NCBI GenBank assembly: GCA_003640385.1
Contig: RCAB01000175.1
Span: forward strand, 1-64,000
Reading direction: 5' to 3'
Source of the DNA: Setaria digitata
Lineage: Eukaryota; Nematoda; Chromadorea; Rhabditida; Setariidae
DNA: 64,000 bases
The notes beneath the pieces are model-generated. The model worked only from the letters and a program-made list of their open reading frames with translations. It was not told the origin of the DNA and did no database searches. Shown in pieces: positions 38,890-50,700 of this stretch. The stretch's first letter is position 1; every line of letters begins with the position of its first letter. Made by a program: the position numbers and the translations under genes.

Positions 38890-41580
38890 TCAAAATACTA
38901 GAAAAAAACGAAAATAGTTTACCGAAGGTTTAAAAGGACATTCAGATTTTTCGTCTGATATGACTGGATCGGCAAAAAGCGAATGTAATACTGACAGTTC
39001 GGGTTTCTTATCCTCATCAATATTTGCTCGTGACTTTTTAATATCACTCGATTCATCAGTGTCATTATCAGCGCTTATGTCTCTAACTTTCTTGAGGCCA
39101 ATTTCTTTGAATCCTTTAAAAAGCAGTTTAATTCGAGTCTTCTAACCAAAGTATAGATAACAATAAACTACTGGGTGTCTGTTAAGATGAGATTGTTTTA
39201 GATCTTGAGCAAGCCAAACCGAATGTTTTCTAAGACCATGCTACTATTTAAAAAAAAAAAAAAAAAAAAATTAAAACTTGACCTCCTGAGGGAGTGAAAA
39301 GGAACTGTAATCGTTCTGCAGTCTGCAAAAGATCACTAATAGAACAATTCCCATCGCTTGATGCTGACGTCGATGCAATACTACTGGAATCATAACTTGA
39401 TGAAGCAGGATTTAGGCTTCCTTCCAGTAATTTCTGCGTGTGACGTCGTTTCCGACTGATAACTCGCTGCATTGAACCAAGCTTCGGTAGACCTATAACC
39501 TGGACATATCAGGGAGAATAACACAATAAATTGACAAAATAAAGGCATTCGATGTCAGCTGATAATTGGGATCTGACGAAGGATCTAGGAGAAAAGCAGC
39601 ACATTTATGTCGAATTCGAAACAAATAGGTCTTAAGACCGACCTCATAAAATATGTACATGAGAAGGATTTTCGCCCTGCACATTAAGAGTGTTTTAGGT
39701 GACAAATATGCTACTATACCAAAATTTCGAAATATCAACCGATTAAATAGCAACTATTTAGCTAGTTTAAACTATATATCTATTTATAATATCCAGTACA
39801 AATATTCACTAGTCCTCAAGGAATGCGTTTTGGTAGATTTATTTCGACCCAAAGAAGTAAAAGTCAAGTAAAAGCTAAATAAAACATCCTAACTGAACCG
39901 AGGGTTTCCATTTTTAACAAAATTAAATATTCGCGAATTTTTTTTTTTTTTAATGATAGCTAAAAATTTGAAAAAGTACCCGATGATCCAGCAAATGATG
40001 CCAAATGAACAGCTTCATGATATAAAAATTTTGAACTATTCGTTGGATCTTCAGCAGCTGCGTATAAACGTGCCTTAAGTATATCAGCGACAACTTTCAA
40101 TGGATTTGGTGGATGTGAATGTGCGCTGTACATCTAAAAGTTTGTAAATCCGAATAGACGACTTTTAAATAACGAACCCTATAATTCTAGCTTTAGTGAG
40201 TTTGCATAACTCTTTCCCCTCCATACCATAATTTGCGTATCACAATGAAATAGGTAAGATAATTTCCTAAATTGCATATGTATTACGTTTCTTCTAAGTT
40301 GCCCCAGAATTTACGCACGGATGGCGCTAAATGCTTCAATCGACTTAAAAGAATACCACCCTGGAAATTTTAATTTCACTATTTCATCCACTCAGTACAA
40401 TATTACTTGAACTAAATCTAAAAACCTTGCCTAAAATTCTACCTACATGATCAAAATATCAGCAACTTTCTTCAAACATAACTCAATTCTAAACCCCAAT
40501 ACATTCTCACCTTTAACAATATTTCAATTTTAAACCAAACCTACATTTATAGATTTACTATTAAAGAGCACTTAAATTACATTTAAACATTAAATTACAC
40601 CGTAACTATCAATGAACCTTAAACTATCATAAATTAAAAGTTAAAAAAAAGAAACCGGAACAATTTAGGGATGTAATTTCTATCATTGATATTATATTCT
40701 ATTCTGTATATGGCCAACATTCAATTCATTAAAATAATTATATATGATTGATATGTATGAGACACCGTATAACTCCAGAATATGAATGGTTTCAAACCCA
40801 GTTGTTTGAATGGGAGAATGTTGAGGAGAACGTTGAACTTTACATCGAGGGAATCTTCGGTCATGCGAACTCGACCACTACATTTGTATCCTGGTTTTTT
40901 GCTCATTTCACATCGCCATAATACATACTTCTGATGACGTTTATCCAAATTGTACAAGAATCCTTCATATGCCAATTTTTCAAAGCCTTTTTTTGAACGA
41001 AAAATTTGAACACTTGAATCTGGTGCCATCTGTAAGATAAGTAATGTCCAGTTTATATTTTATTTCTAAGATAATCAATAGGAAATAGCCTAACAGGAAA
41101 AAAAATATCCCAATCTTCTACTACAATTCTTGCGACACAGAAAAATCAACACTTTCTGGATTTTATTACCTCCCTTTAATCAAGCTTAATCCATAACTTC
41201 TATTTTTTTTTTCTCTCTCTTTCCTTGATTTCTACACAGGATAAAAGAAAACAAAGCAAGGAAACCTTTAACATAAAACTTTCCACAATTCCAAACTTGG
41301 GTGAATCACCGTTCTCGAAATTTGATTCCTCTGTTTTGCAAACTAAATTTGCTTTCGTTGTAGCAGTAGCAGCAGCATCATCAATTCTGCTCACATCTAA
41401 TTCCACTACTCTGAATCCGTCTTCACTGCTTACGGTTGTACAAGTGGTAGAAGTACCAGTGGCAGTACTAGCAGCAGTAGTTGTTGCAGTAGTTGTTATT
41501 AAATCACCATCTTCTTGATCAATTTCATCTGACTGTTCTTTGCAGGTTGATGTTCCAACCAACTGTGATAACAAATCCAT
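38890..41580 (-). CDS. FLYWCH-type zinc-finger protein
   Basis: This is a putative DNA-binding nuclear protein. Exons are 41266-41580 (ATG at 41578-41580), 40844-41029, 39980-40133, 39283-39492 and 38890-39113. The protein is about 362 aa if the last exon reads through to the TGA at 38890. Residues about 29-50 are Thr/Ala-rich. The FLYWCH domain (about 110-175) shows FLY at 129-131, W143-x-C145, C155 and H172-x-H174. An intron falls between the cysteine and histidine pairs. A basic RKRRH stretch near residue 232 could be a nuclear signal; the C-terminus is acidic and serine-rich. In C. elegans, PEB-1 and FLH-1/2/3 carry this domain, but I cannot say which is the ortholog. The last exon only fits the frame with an acceptor ending TTTTTAAAG. 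A GTAAAC donor inside it (38917-38922) could remove the last ten codons. TTGTTTAG, 24 nt before the ATG, is a likely SL acceptor. Confidence 0.85.
41360..41500. repeat. trinucleotide-repeat-rich coding segment
   Basis: Imperfect GTA/GCA and related triplets inside the first FLYWCH exon encode the Thr/Ala-rich tract. The plus-strand open frame over this stretch (rich in Val/Ala) is a shadow. Confidence 0.8.
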
Positions 41581-42593
41581 TTTGTTATTTCCCTTCCCCT
41601 TACCCTAAACAAATTATAACAGTAAAATGAATTTGATTTTTTCCTTCTAAAAAAATCAAAATAGCAATATCTTATTCTTATTGCTAATTTTTTTTTTTTT
41701 TAAGATAAAATCGAATTACAAGGAAAAATTGTAACTCTTGGAATTTCCAGAGAAATTTCTCAGCTATTACTGGGCTATTTATTTTAATCAATTTAGCGGT
41801 CTAGATTGATTAGGATTAATGAAGCTACAGCTTTATTTATTCTTTTTTCTGTTCGAATAGAAGAAAGAGAATTAATATAATTGAAAGTGCCCAGCTCAAG
41901 TGGGGACCATGAAGAAGTGGAAAATAAAGAAAAAACGTGTGCAAAACTATAATTATCTGATAAAAAAAGAAAAAAGGAAATAATGAAGAAACTGATCATT
42001 CTATTAATTGATGAAAACTGTAACAACATAAATAAAAACAATATTCCTACATTTAATAATAGGTTCAATTTTGTAATTTATGTAAATTTGAAAATTCGAA
42101 CAATAAATTGAAACATAGAGGGAAAAGAAAGAACTATAATTCTGAAGTGAACCAGCCCTTTTATGAAAGGACTTAGTCAATGTTATTAAAGTTGAAATCT
42201 TTCAGAAAAATAAAACGAAAGGAGTACTACTTTACCAATCACCTAAACTTTATCCTCCGATGATATGATAATGAGAGTAAAAATTTCCAAAAATTTGTTA
42301 AAACTTTTAAAAATCAAAGTAGGATTGATCTAAACCATGAATTAAATCATATTTCGAGCTCACTTATAACTATTATATACTACAACGATAATTAAAAAAA
42401 AAAAAAAAGACTTAAAGTAAAAATTAAAATGATCGTTCTCAGCACATTTCAGTTAGCTAAGTTCAATCTATAAGTAAGAATAAATGAGCCCCGCTGAATC
42501 AGTAAACTCCATTTCATCCGACGAAAGGAAGGCGTAATGAAGGTCATCAAGTAGTTGACAGTAGTACGTCTGTCTCCTCGTCAGAGTTATAAA

Positions 42594-42716
42594 TATGCAC
42601 GCGCGTTTGTGTGCTACGTTTGAGCTGTACGTAATTAGGAGTGCATGCGTGTACATACTTGTTACCTACGTTTCTACGTACGTGTGGGTGTGTTTACGCG
42701 CGTGTATGTGTGAGTA
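42594..42716. other. alternating purine-pyrimidine stretch (Z-DNA-like)
   Basis: ATGCACGCGCGTTTGTGTG, GTGCATGCGTGTACAT and TTTACGCGCGTGTATGTGTG are separated by short interruptions. It is far richer in CG and TG steps than the rest of the window and lies about 1 kb upstream of the FLYWCH start codon. Confidence 0.7.
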
Positions 42717-42939
42717 ACGGTGATAATCATATGCCAGGAGGAGATGGAAACGACTGAGAGGAAGGAAGTGCAGGAGACACAGTAATGAGGAGAGAAACAG
42801 GGAAAGAAAGGAGGAAGTGATTACAAAAGTAGCAAAGGAAGAAATTTAAAAGAATTCCAAAATGCCAGCAGGGAAACGACTAGCATCGTAAAGTTTAACA
42901 CTGAAAAAAGCTCATTACGACAGAAAGATCGTCCTGCTA

Positions 42940-43325
42940 GCACACAAAAGTACCAGTCCGACTGGTACGGCAGACGGGCGAGGAGCGGAAAATCCGAATC
43001 GACCGGATGGCACCGGTAGACAACGATGTCAACAGCTGAGCCGTATTGTCCCCCGCTTTCACCCCATCTCCCGGACTCTCCCTTCCATTCCCGTGGTTCC
43101 TCTGCCTCCATCTACTCCGGGAAATCTCCCACTTGCCTTCTCTCTCCCGCATCTTCCCACTTCCCCGCTTCTACGATCGATTTGTTGGCATTTGACGGAT
43201 GGTCGCCGATCGGTTGCTTTCTCCTCTCCTCTCTCTCTCTCTCTTCCTCCTCCTTCTCTCTCTCTCTCTTCCATCTGAGTACTCTACTGTTTCCCTTTCT
43301 GCACACTATCTCAGTGTTACTATGA
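42940..43325. promoter_or_regulatory. CG-rich, CT-repeat-rich putative promoter region
   Basis: Relatively GC-rich for this window. It includes a 7-bp inverted repeat (TACCAGT, CCG, ACTGGTA at about 42952-42968) and CT repeats at about 43228-43270. Several overlapping open frames occur on both strands, but they reflect low stop density rather than a recognisable protein. The position upstream of the minus-strand FLYWCH gene suggests a promoter; that is inference. Confidence 0.3.
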
Positions 43326-43734
43326 CTAGAATCCGTGACGTGCGTGACCTTTTCAGTGAGACAAATGACGTTCTTCTTTTTCCCGCACTCTGTCCATGTA
43401 CACTGTAACGAGAAATCGTTGCCTTTTCCTGTAGAAAGAGTGTTACATCCATCTCAAGGAATCATTTTTATCCGTGAAAATATTCTCCACATACTGTTAT
43501 CAGCATATCACATGTCACTTCGTGGTTTTTGATAAGCTGAAGTTAATATTGCAAATGTGAGTGTTCGATGACGTGAAAAATGAGCAGACTAAGTTATAAT
43601 TTTTATAAGCTTCTCGTTTAAAACAAACCTATGCTAGGCTGTTCACACTGTAGATTTTTCTTCAGTTTGTCAACTAAAAGATATGACTTTTTTTTTTTTC
43701 CTACCTCTCCTCTCTTCCCACCTTGATAAACACA

Positions 43735-44001
43735 ATGAAGCTAATTACTCTAGCATGCTTATTGCTACTTACAAAAACACACTGTACACATGTTGCATTT
43801 TTCTACTCTTACTTCGTTGTGAAGTGTTCCTCTCAGTGTGATGCAAACAAAACATTGTTCGTAACGGATAAAAATGTAATTCATTTTTCACCAACTGAAA
43901 GAAAGAAAAGTTTGTATTTTACTTCTGAAATAATACACAATGATCCTCTTTCTTTTTTTTTCATTTCAATCACATTATTAAAGTTAACGAAAAACGAATG
44001 A
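43735..44001 (+). CDS. hypothetical small secreted protein ORF
   Basis: An 88-codon ORF starts ACACAATGAAG, a reasonable start context. The first 17 residues look like a signal peptide: MK, then a hydrophobic core LITLACLLLL, then a small/polar end. Three cysteines lie close after it (HCTH and KCSSQC). The middle and C-terminus are unremarkable. No splice acceptor lies directly upstream. GTAACG after codon TTC could be a donor, so the ORF may be a first exon. The family is not recognised. ORFs of this length arise by chance in this window, so it rests mainly on the signal peptide. Confidence 0.25.
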   Translation: MKLITLACLLLLTKTHCTHVAFFYSYFVVKCSSQCDANKTLFVTDKNVIHFSPTERKKSLYFTSEIIHNDPLSFFFISITLLKLTKNE

Positions 44002-44651
44002 CTTTTTATAGGTAATGGAAGTTATTAAATTGAAGCACAATTAGACACAGGTAGTATTAATTGAAATAAATATATCACGCGTATTTCATCATCATTATCA
44101 GTTCCTTTGCCTTATCGGTTGTGATAATGTCATTGACCGTGTTACTTCTTCGAACATAAGCGAAGAAAGAAACGAAAGAAAAGATTCGAATCTTTCAATA
44201 ATATCGATAAGATGACGGAACATTCAATGATTAATATTACTAAAATTCATTTTATCCTACTCTGTTCCTCTTTTTCCTGAAAAACAAAAGGAAGGAAAAA
44301 ATCCAATAAAGAAAGAGTGTCCTTGATGAAAAGAGATACGATTCCTTATTTTCATCATTCATTGCTGTGTAGTGATTATATCAAGTTAAGCTGAATTTAT
44401 CATTAATTCAGATTCCCAATACCTACTAAAATCTAACAGCCAAAACAGTTATCCGGAATGTGGTCATAAATGATCATCCAGGAATAAAATTCAGATATCC
44501 TGAAGGCTTGAAAGAATCATCACAAATTCATGAGGACTATCAAGGAATGTGGGTTTGCCAGAATAATTATCCGGAAATGTGACTCGATTAGCTAACTCCT
44601 TGGAAAGGAGATTCAACGGCGTTCCCGAAACATGAATAATTCACTGCAAAT

Positions 44652-44896
44652 TTATCAGTGATAATAACACGTAAATCACCCATGAATGCAAACCATCACT
44701 TACAGACTTATCAAAGCAATCATTCAGTCCTGAATTCTGTTTAAATTTATTCTGATAATTATCCTAAAAAGGAACTTATCATGGCAGTTTATTCATCCGA
44801 GTTGATGAACTAAGTGTTACACCAAATACATTAGCGAAATGTACAAAGAATTCTGATAATGATATGTATGATAAAGAAATCAGACTGATCTGATAA
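44652..44896. promoter_or_regulatory. cluster of TGATAA/TTATCA motifs
   Basis: Seven exact TGATAA or TTATCA words lie in 245 bp: 44652, 44659, 44708, 44753, 44776, 44869 and 44891, plus another at 44854. This word is the core of GATA-factor sites typical of nematode intestinal genes. The AT-rich composition makes it common throughout the window, so function is speculative. Confidence 0.3.
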
Positions 44897-46191
44897 GCTA
44901 AGGAAGTAGCAAATATTGAACTTGAAATTTTGGAATAAATTTATTTTATTCCCTTTGCAAGTGCTTAATTTTCCAATACAAATTTGTGAAATAGTTACGT
45001 TTAAAAGATGTCAAAAGTTGGTATCCTAGTATCCTTATTATGACTAATTTTTCCGCCACTGTTTAGTACTAAAACTATATGTTAGTTCTCTGCAAATAGT
45101 ATTTAACTTCAAGAGTCGAGATATGCTCTGTTTGGTTTACAACAACTACTATTTAAATTGTTTCTATTATTTCATTCCCTAGATAATTCATATCATATAG
45201 AAAAATTCAACTATATTCGAGAATTATTAAAACTTTTTTGTCCCCTAATGAACACGGAATACAGTAATAATATCAGCGCGCGTTAAATCATTTCAAACTA
45301 CTAACTGGAAGAATTTCTTGGGAATTTCTTTTTGTTTTGTTTTGTTTTTTTTTTTTTTGAAAGTAGTTTAGTAAATTTTTCAATATCCTTCTTTTGTATT
45401 TTTCATTCAGAAAATTTCCGTCAACAATTTTAAAATTGCATAGAATGGCTGAGAGAATTGAAACATAATATTTCACTGCTTCATTTGATGGGTTACTGCA
45501 TGAAACAACTAAGAAAAAAAATGAAATTTGTTTGCTTCATTATTAGTAAATGCTTTTAGACAATTATCAGAATTATCAGAGTGGATTTGAATTTGGAATT
45601 AATTTCAGCTAAAATCACTTTTATTAAAAATTAAATGATTGGAATTTTTTTTCTTGTTAAGAAGGAGCTGAAACAAGTTGAAGGTACAACGACTGCTAAC
45701 AAGAATGTCAACGACAGTATCTTCTTACTGCAAGATTATTTAAGACCGGTGAGCTGTATATCTTAAAAGAAATAACTAAGCTTATCGATGAAAAGACATT
45801 TAAGTTTATCATTAAGCTCAGCAGTCTTTCTCTTCACCAAAACGTAACTGAGGAAAATGAAACACACAAAAATATTTACAAGAGTTTGTCAAGAAAAAAG
45901 AAAGCCGCTTAAATACTTAATTACATAAAGGCATTTAAACAGCATACATCATATTTGTGCAACAAGATTATGTTCGAAACAAAAACTGTGCCTTATATCA
46001 CTGCCTACTTTAATAGTATACGGTGTTGTAAGCGATGAATGTACGAATAAAGCGATCAAACAAAACTAAATATTAAACTTTTAAAGTAAAGTCGTCATTT
46101 ATATACAAATATTTTATAGTAATACTACAAATATCAAATCTGTTAATAACACTTAATAATTTTTGATATTACTGAAAAAATTCACCACAAT

Positions 46192-47757
46192 TTAAAAGTC
46201 ATCCACTGAAATTTCGTCATCTTCATCATTGACATCCAATCTATTTTGCGGCAAGAATATGTTGTAATGTTGAGGCCAGGAAAAAGCATGGGATTTAAAA
46301 GTATCACCGAAACTTTTGTTGCTTCTTTCATCTAACAGAGAAGAGACAAAACGAAAACCGATCTGAAAAATCCAAACAGTATTTTGCATTTACGCTTGGC
46401 ATTTCCGATTGAAATATTTAAATCAAATGTTGCAAAACAACTTGGATTTACTAGCTTTTATAAATTTTTGCTCTCTAATGTCTCGTAAATTTTAAGGAAA
46501 TAATGGATCATATTTCCAGTCAAAATTTATAAAATGATAGATAAGCCAAGCAGTCAATTATATATATTTTAACTTCTTCTTAATAGATGTGGCAATTATG
46601 GACTGGAGACATATACTACCCTCTTTTACCCTCGCAATATATCATTTTCCTATAAACAATGTTAAAGTAGTAAAACCAAAATCATTAATTAGTAGAACTG
46701 GTTAATAATTCTGTCTCTAAATATACTGTTATCGGATAATAAAAACTAGGTTTATATCAGTTTCCGCACTGCATTCAATTACGAAAAAATTCTCGACTAA
46801 ATGAAAAATTTAAATTTTGATTGAAATATAAATGATCAATTAATTTTTTTCAATTAACATTTGGAGTTTAATTAATTAAACCATCATTAGAAGACATATT
46901 ATGTAAATAATCACACAATGCTAAATATTTCAGGAATCAAAAATATTTAAAAGCAGGATTGTAATGTAATTTTATCGGATATTTTCTGAAAAGTTAGAGA
47001 TGATTATTCTACCCGTACCAAACACGATGCAGCAAAAATTTGTCAAATCAGTTTTTTTGATCCACCAGTCATGAAATATTTCGTAATTTCAGCAATAAGA
47101 ATTCGATAAACTGTTTTATTTTTTAATAATTAGCATATATAGTGAGATATTCTCTTGAATCAAGCTGATGTATTACATTTATAAACGGTTAATTCATATT
47201 TAAATAATTACTATCAAAATCATTAAATAATTTCAACAACTAGACTCCACTTATTGCCTACCCGACTTATCCGCACCGACTTTCCCAAAAAAAAAGAAAT
47301 CGCAAACTACCTGCTATCATTTCACCAAACCTTTTAATTGTCCATGATAGTATCAATATACAAAGCTTACGAAAGTTATGATTAACGTCACAGCGACTTT
47401 CACGTAAACTGCACCAATACTGGTCGGGATCGAATCATTTCTTGATGACGTGACCTGGACGATGAAATAATGTCTTCAAAGAATCAAACTACACACTTAT
47501 GACGTAATCCAGGAATTGTAACAGTGCGGTCTGGATCAGGCAAGCATTAATGACATGATCCAGAAATTGTAATGAAACAGTTTAAGTGCTACAAGGAAGT
47601 GCCAATTAGCTAAAGCGTTTTAGAGGAAAAATGGAAGCAATTTACATCTTTTTCAATTTCAGGCGTAGTTTTGGTTGCAATGAAATGATAACTACCAATA
47701 ATTGAAACATTCTTTGACCTGATGACCTTTGAGCAGCTCGGCAGCAAACGAAACATC
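46192..47757 (-). CDS. small mitochondrial-type single-span membrane protein, EMRE-like
   Basis: Three phase-0 exons (47646-47757 with ATG at 47756; 47371-47454; 46192-46362) encode 121 aa. All junctions are canonical, and TTTTTCTAG one base before the ATG is a likely SL acceptor. Residues 1-37 (starting MFRLLPSCSKVIRSKN) are basic and hydroxylated without acidic residues until the end, like a mitochondrial presequence. Residues about 50-72 form one hydrophobic span. The end is acidic (VNDEDDEISVDDF) and is preceded by YNIFLP. EMRE (SMDT1), the regulator of the mitochondrial calcium uniporter, is a protein of about 100 aa with a presequence, one span, a short IF-x-P-like motif and an acidic tail. 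The layout matches, but the conserved proline-lysine-proline motif before the span is not evident (IPTS here), and there is an insert of about 20 residues before the YNIFLP motif. The gene itself is well supported; the EMRE assignment is tentative. Another small inner-membrane subunit is the main alternative. Confidence 0.7.
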
Positions 47758-50700
47758 CTAGAAAAAAAAATCCACGTACTAAACAGTACACATTTCGAAC
47801 AGCTTACGTTTTCAAAACTAACTCATCTCCGCTGTCATATTCATCTTAAAACCATTCTTCCATCCGCGAAATACCGGTCGTATCGCGGGGGGGATAATTG
47901 TATACTGACGGATTTATTGTCGGAAATAATTTTGGTTTTTTATTGAGAGTATTTTTTTTTTAAAGTCTTGTGGACTATTCCTGTAACATGCTAGGATGTA
48001 CCTGAAACAGTTTTTTCTCGCCTTTTAGTTCGAGAATGACCTGAAAATTCAATATCCGCAGTACACTGTTTGACAGTTCCTTTTTTTTGTTTAAGAATTT
48101 CCGGTTTTTGGACTAAAATGTAGCCCTTTTAGTGTAAGAGTTTTATGTAATTTAATGGATTAAATTTGCTGAAATATTAACAAACTATGACTGAATTAGC
48201 TTGTATGGATTGTGTGCTGTGATTGTTTAACGCTGTTTTTAAATGAATAGAACAAGGAATGACTTAGCAATATGTCACATTTATGGCTTGTTATATTTTT
48301 AAATTTTAGTACTTTTCGGAATGGTTTGTAAAAAAAATGTAAAGGAGTGCTTCGTACCGATATGAAGGATAAAAGATAAAAATATAATGAAAAATATCTG
48401 AAGACTCAAGTGCTGACGTTTAAAAGTCGACGCGAAATGGAATGATGTCGCACGTGGTAGTCTTACGTGCTCGCCATCAAAAATGTCTAAAAGCTAAAGC
48501 GTTAACGTTTGAAAAAGTAAGAAATGAAGTTTTGGGAATAAAGTTTCATGTATTTTGTGATTTCTTTGCTAAGTAACTAAGAATTAAAATGATTTTGAAG
48601 GCCATAACAGTTTGGGGTCATGAGCGTTTCTTTTTCATTCCTTCGGCACAAAAGAGCCAGATGAATCGGAATTATAAAATATAATTGCATTCTCGGGTTT
48701 GTGATTCAGGTCAGTTCTAGGCCACCGTGAAGTCTGATGCCTTCCGTCAGTCTGAAATTAACCCAGTTTTAAATATTAGCTACGTAGTAACACTCTCTTA
48801 GCTGAGAGGATATTGGTGGTATACTTAGCTGCAGCCAGAAAAAGCTCGATCATTTGTGAAGCAAACGTGCTCTCGGTGAAACGATACGTGGTTGACGTGA
48901 AATCGACTGGATGATGGTCAATTCATATATTAGACACTTTTTATCTCCCGTATAATTTAACAGAACAAAGAAAAAGCAAATATTTTGTATTTAACGAAAT
49001 AACAAGCTTATTGTGCTTCGTAGGATCATCAATTAGCTTAGGAGCCACCTAACTAATTAATTAAACAAAAAAAAATGGTCCCTTCGCTGATTATCTGTGA
49101 ATTGCCGAACGTGTGGAAAAACTAACTAACTGCTAATGGAAAATTTTGATAACAAAGTATAATGATAACAAAGGAATGAAGTGGATGTAAATTGATGTTT
49201 AATGGTTAATGAGGAATGCTAATTAAAACAAAGAGAAAAAGCAAGCTAAGATTTCATTTGGCATTTCGATAGCTTTACTTATTGCGAAAGTTTCCTTTTC
49301 AGAACTTCATCAGTTTGAGCCCACTAAATGCTTAATTAGCCTTTGGTAAATAAGCATAAATAGCTATTGTGATAATACTTTCCGATAAATTAATATTTCG
49401 ATGCAGTAATTTTTACACTTTATAGTTCAGAAACATAAGCGATCAAAATTCACAATAATGTCACATATTTTAAACCATCTTCATGGTACTCAAATTTATC
49501 CAAGATACATTTGAATAGAATGATTTTATGCTACTCATTGCTTGACATTTTTAAAAAAGCTTTAGCATGTGATACTTGATAACTTAACAGTACTTAACAG
49601 CGTACTTGAAAAATTAAATTCGAGATAAGAAAAAATGATCTTTAAGCTAAAGAACATGAAATTTTTTTGAAAGATGCGTTCACGCATAGAAAAAGCATGT
49701 ACTAGTCCTGATGTCGTTTTTTTTTTAAACTTTTGTTTTCAGAAGGCACTATTGAAAGGTGTTTCTTTCACTTACAAATTACCCGGATAAGGCTTACTTA
49801 TTTCTCACAAAAGAACCCAGCTAGACTAAGCTATCTACAAATGTTGCATATGTTGAACAGGATTTTGCAGCACCTTTTGTCTTTTCAGTTTAAATTAATT
49901 CGAAACTTTTAAACAGAATTTATGTAAAGCAACCACATCGTACAATATCTTTCTCAGTTCAATACAAATTTATTTGAATATCTCTCAAATATAAATAATC
50001 ATTTTTGGATGCGGATTAGTTTCAATGTGAATTCGTAAATTTATATAAATTAATGAATTGATTCAAATAAAAATCAAATTAAACTAATAAATTAATCAAA
50101 ATTTTAGCTAAAAGTTAGCTTCTAAAACTTAAATCCTAATTTTGAACGATCAAAAATGCAACTCTTGCTACTTATAAACACCATTATAGATATAATTACT
50201 TTCAAACAAACAATTTTCCAATCATTTATTTTTTCTTTCTTTTGATTCTACTTGCCTGTCTCCTAATTTTATCAGTTCTTCTCGACATAAACTACAAATG
50301 ATACCTGTTGTCAGTGCACATTATGATTGAAATTATTCTACGAAATATTTTTGCCCCTCATTTTACACTTACATAAATCTGTGACAAAATGTGAAATTTG
50401 CATTTGAAATTCGTTTTTCCCCACGTTTTTCTCGAGCTCCGTTGTCAAGGAAATAAAAATTTTAAATTATATGTAAAATAGGTGGTATTCAGAAGCAAAA
50501 AAAAAAAACACTGGAATTTCGTCTTTTCTTTTTTCTTTTTTTTTAAATTACATTAGTTACTCATACTGCAATTACGGATAGATGAGAAAATGAGAGTAAA
50601 GAAAATATTCCAATTTTTCAAAATTTGCAATTTGAATGATATATTCGAGACCCACTGGTGTGCATATTTGAATCTGGAAGTCCAAAACTGTGTTACTTTC

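Larger units (their letters stand above)
41605..46191. other. intergenic region upstream of the FLYWCH gene
   Basis: About 4.6 kb. It includes an alternating purine/pyrimidine stretch (42594-42716), a CG-richer block with CT repeats (42.9-43.3 kb) that is the best candidate promoter or 5' leader region of the FLYWCH gene, a small signal-peptide ORF on + (43735) and a cluster of GATA-type motifs (44652-44896). No other gene is supported. Confidence 0.5.

Noticed and set aside
41225..41518. Plus-strand frame rich in Val/Ala, looking like a membrane protein
   Set aside because: Shadow of the first FLYWCH exon on the minus strand.
42821..43408. Cluster of overlapping frames on both strands in the CG-rich block
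   Set aside because: Low stop density from CT/GA repeats; no consistent splice pattern or recognisable domain.
44460..44640. Minus-strand open stretch of about 45 codons (contains FPDNYSGKPTFLDSPHEF)
   Set aside because: The only nearby acceptor leads straight into an in-frame TGA and there is no donor.
47722..47946. Plus-strand 74-codon frame
   Set aside because: Overlaps exon 1 of the minus-strand small mitochondrial-type gene, which has better splice and start evidence.
48004..48042. Minus-strand exon (VILELKGEKK) joined to an alternative frame of the next exon
   Set aside because: The joined frame stops after about 20 codons; the other frame of that exon starts with ATG and joins two further exons cleanly.
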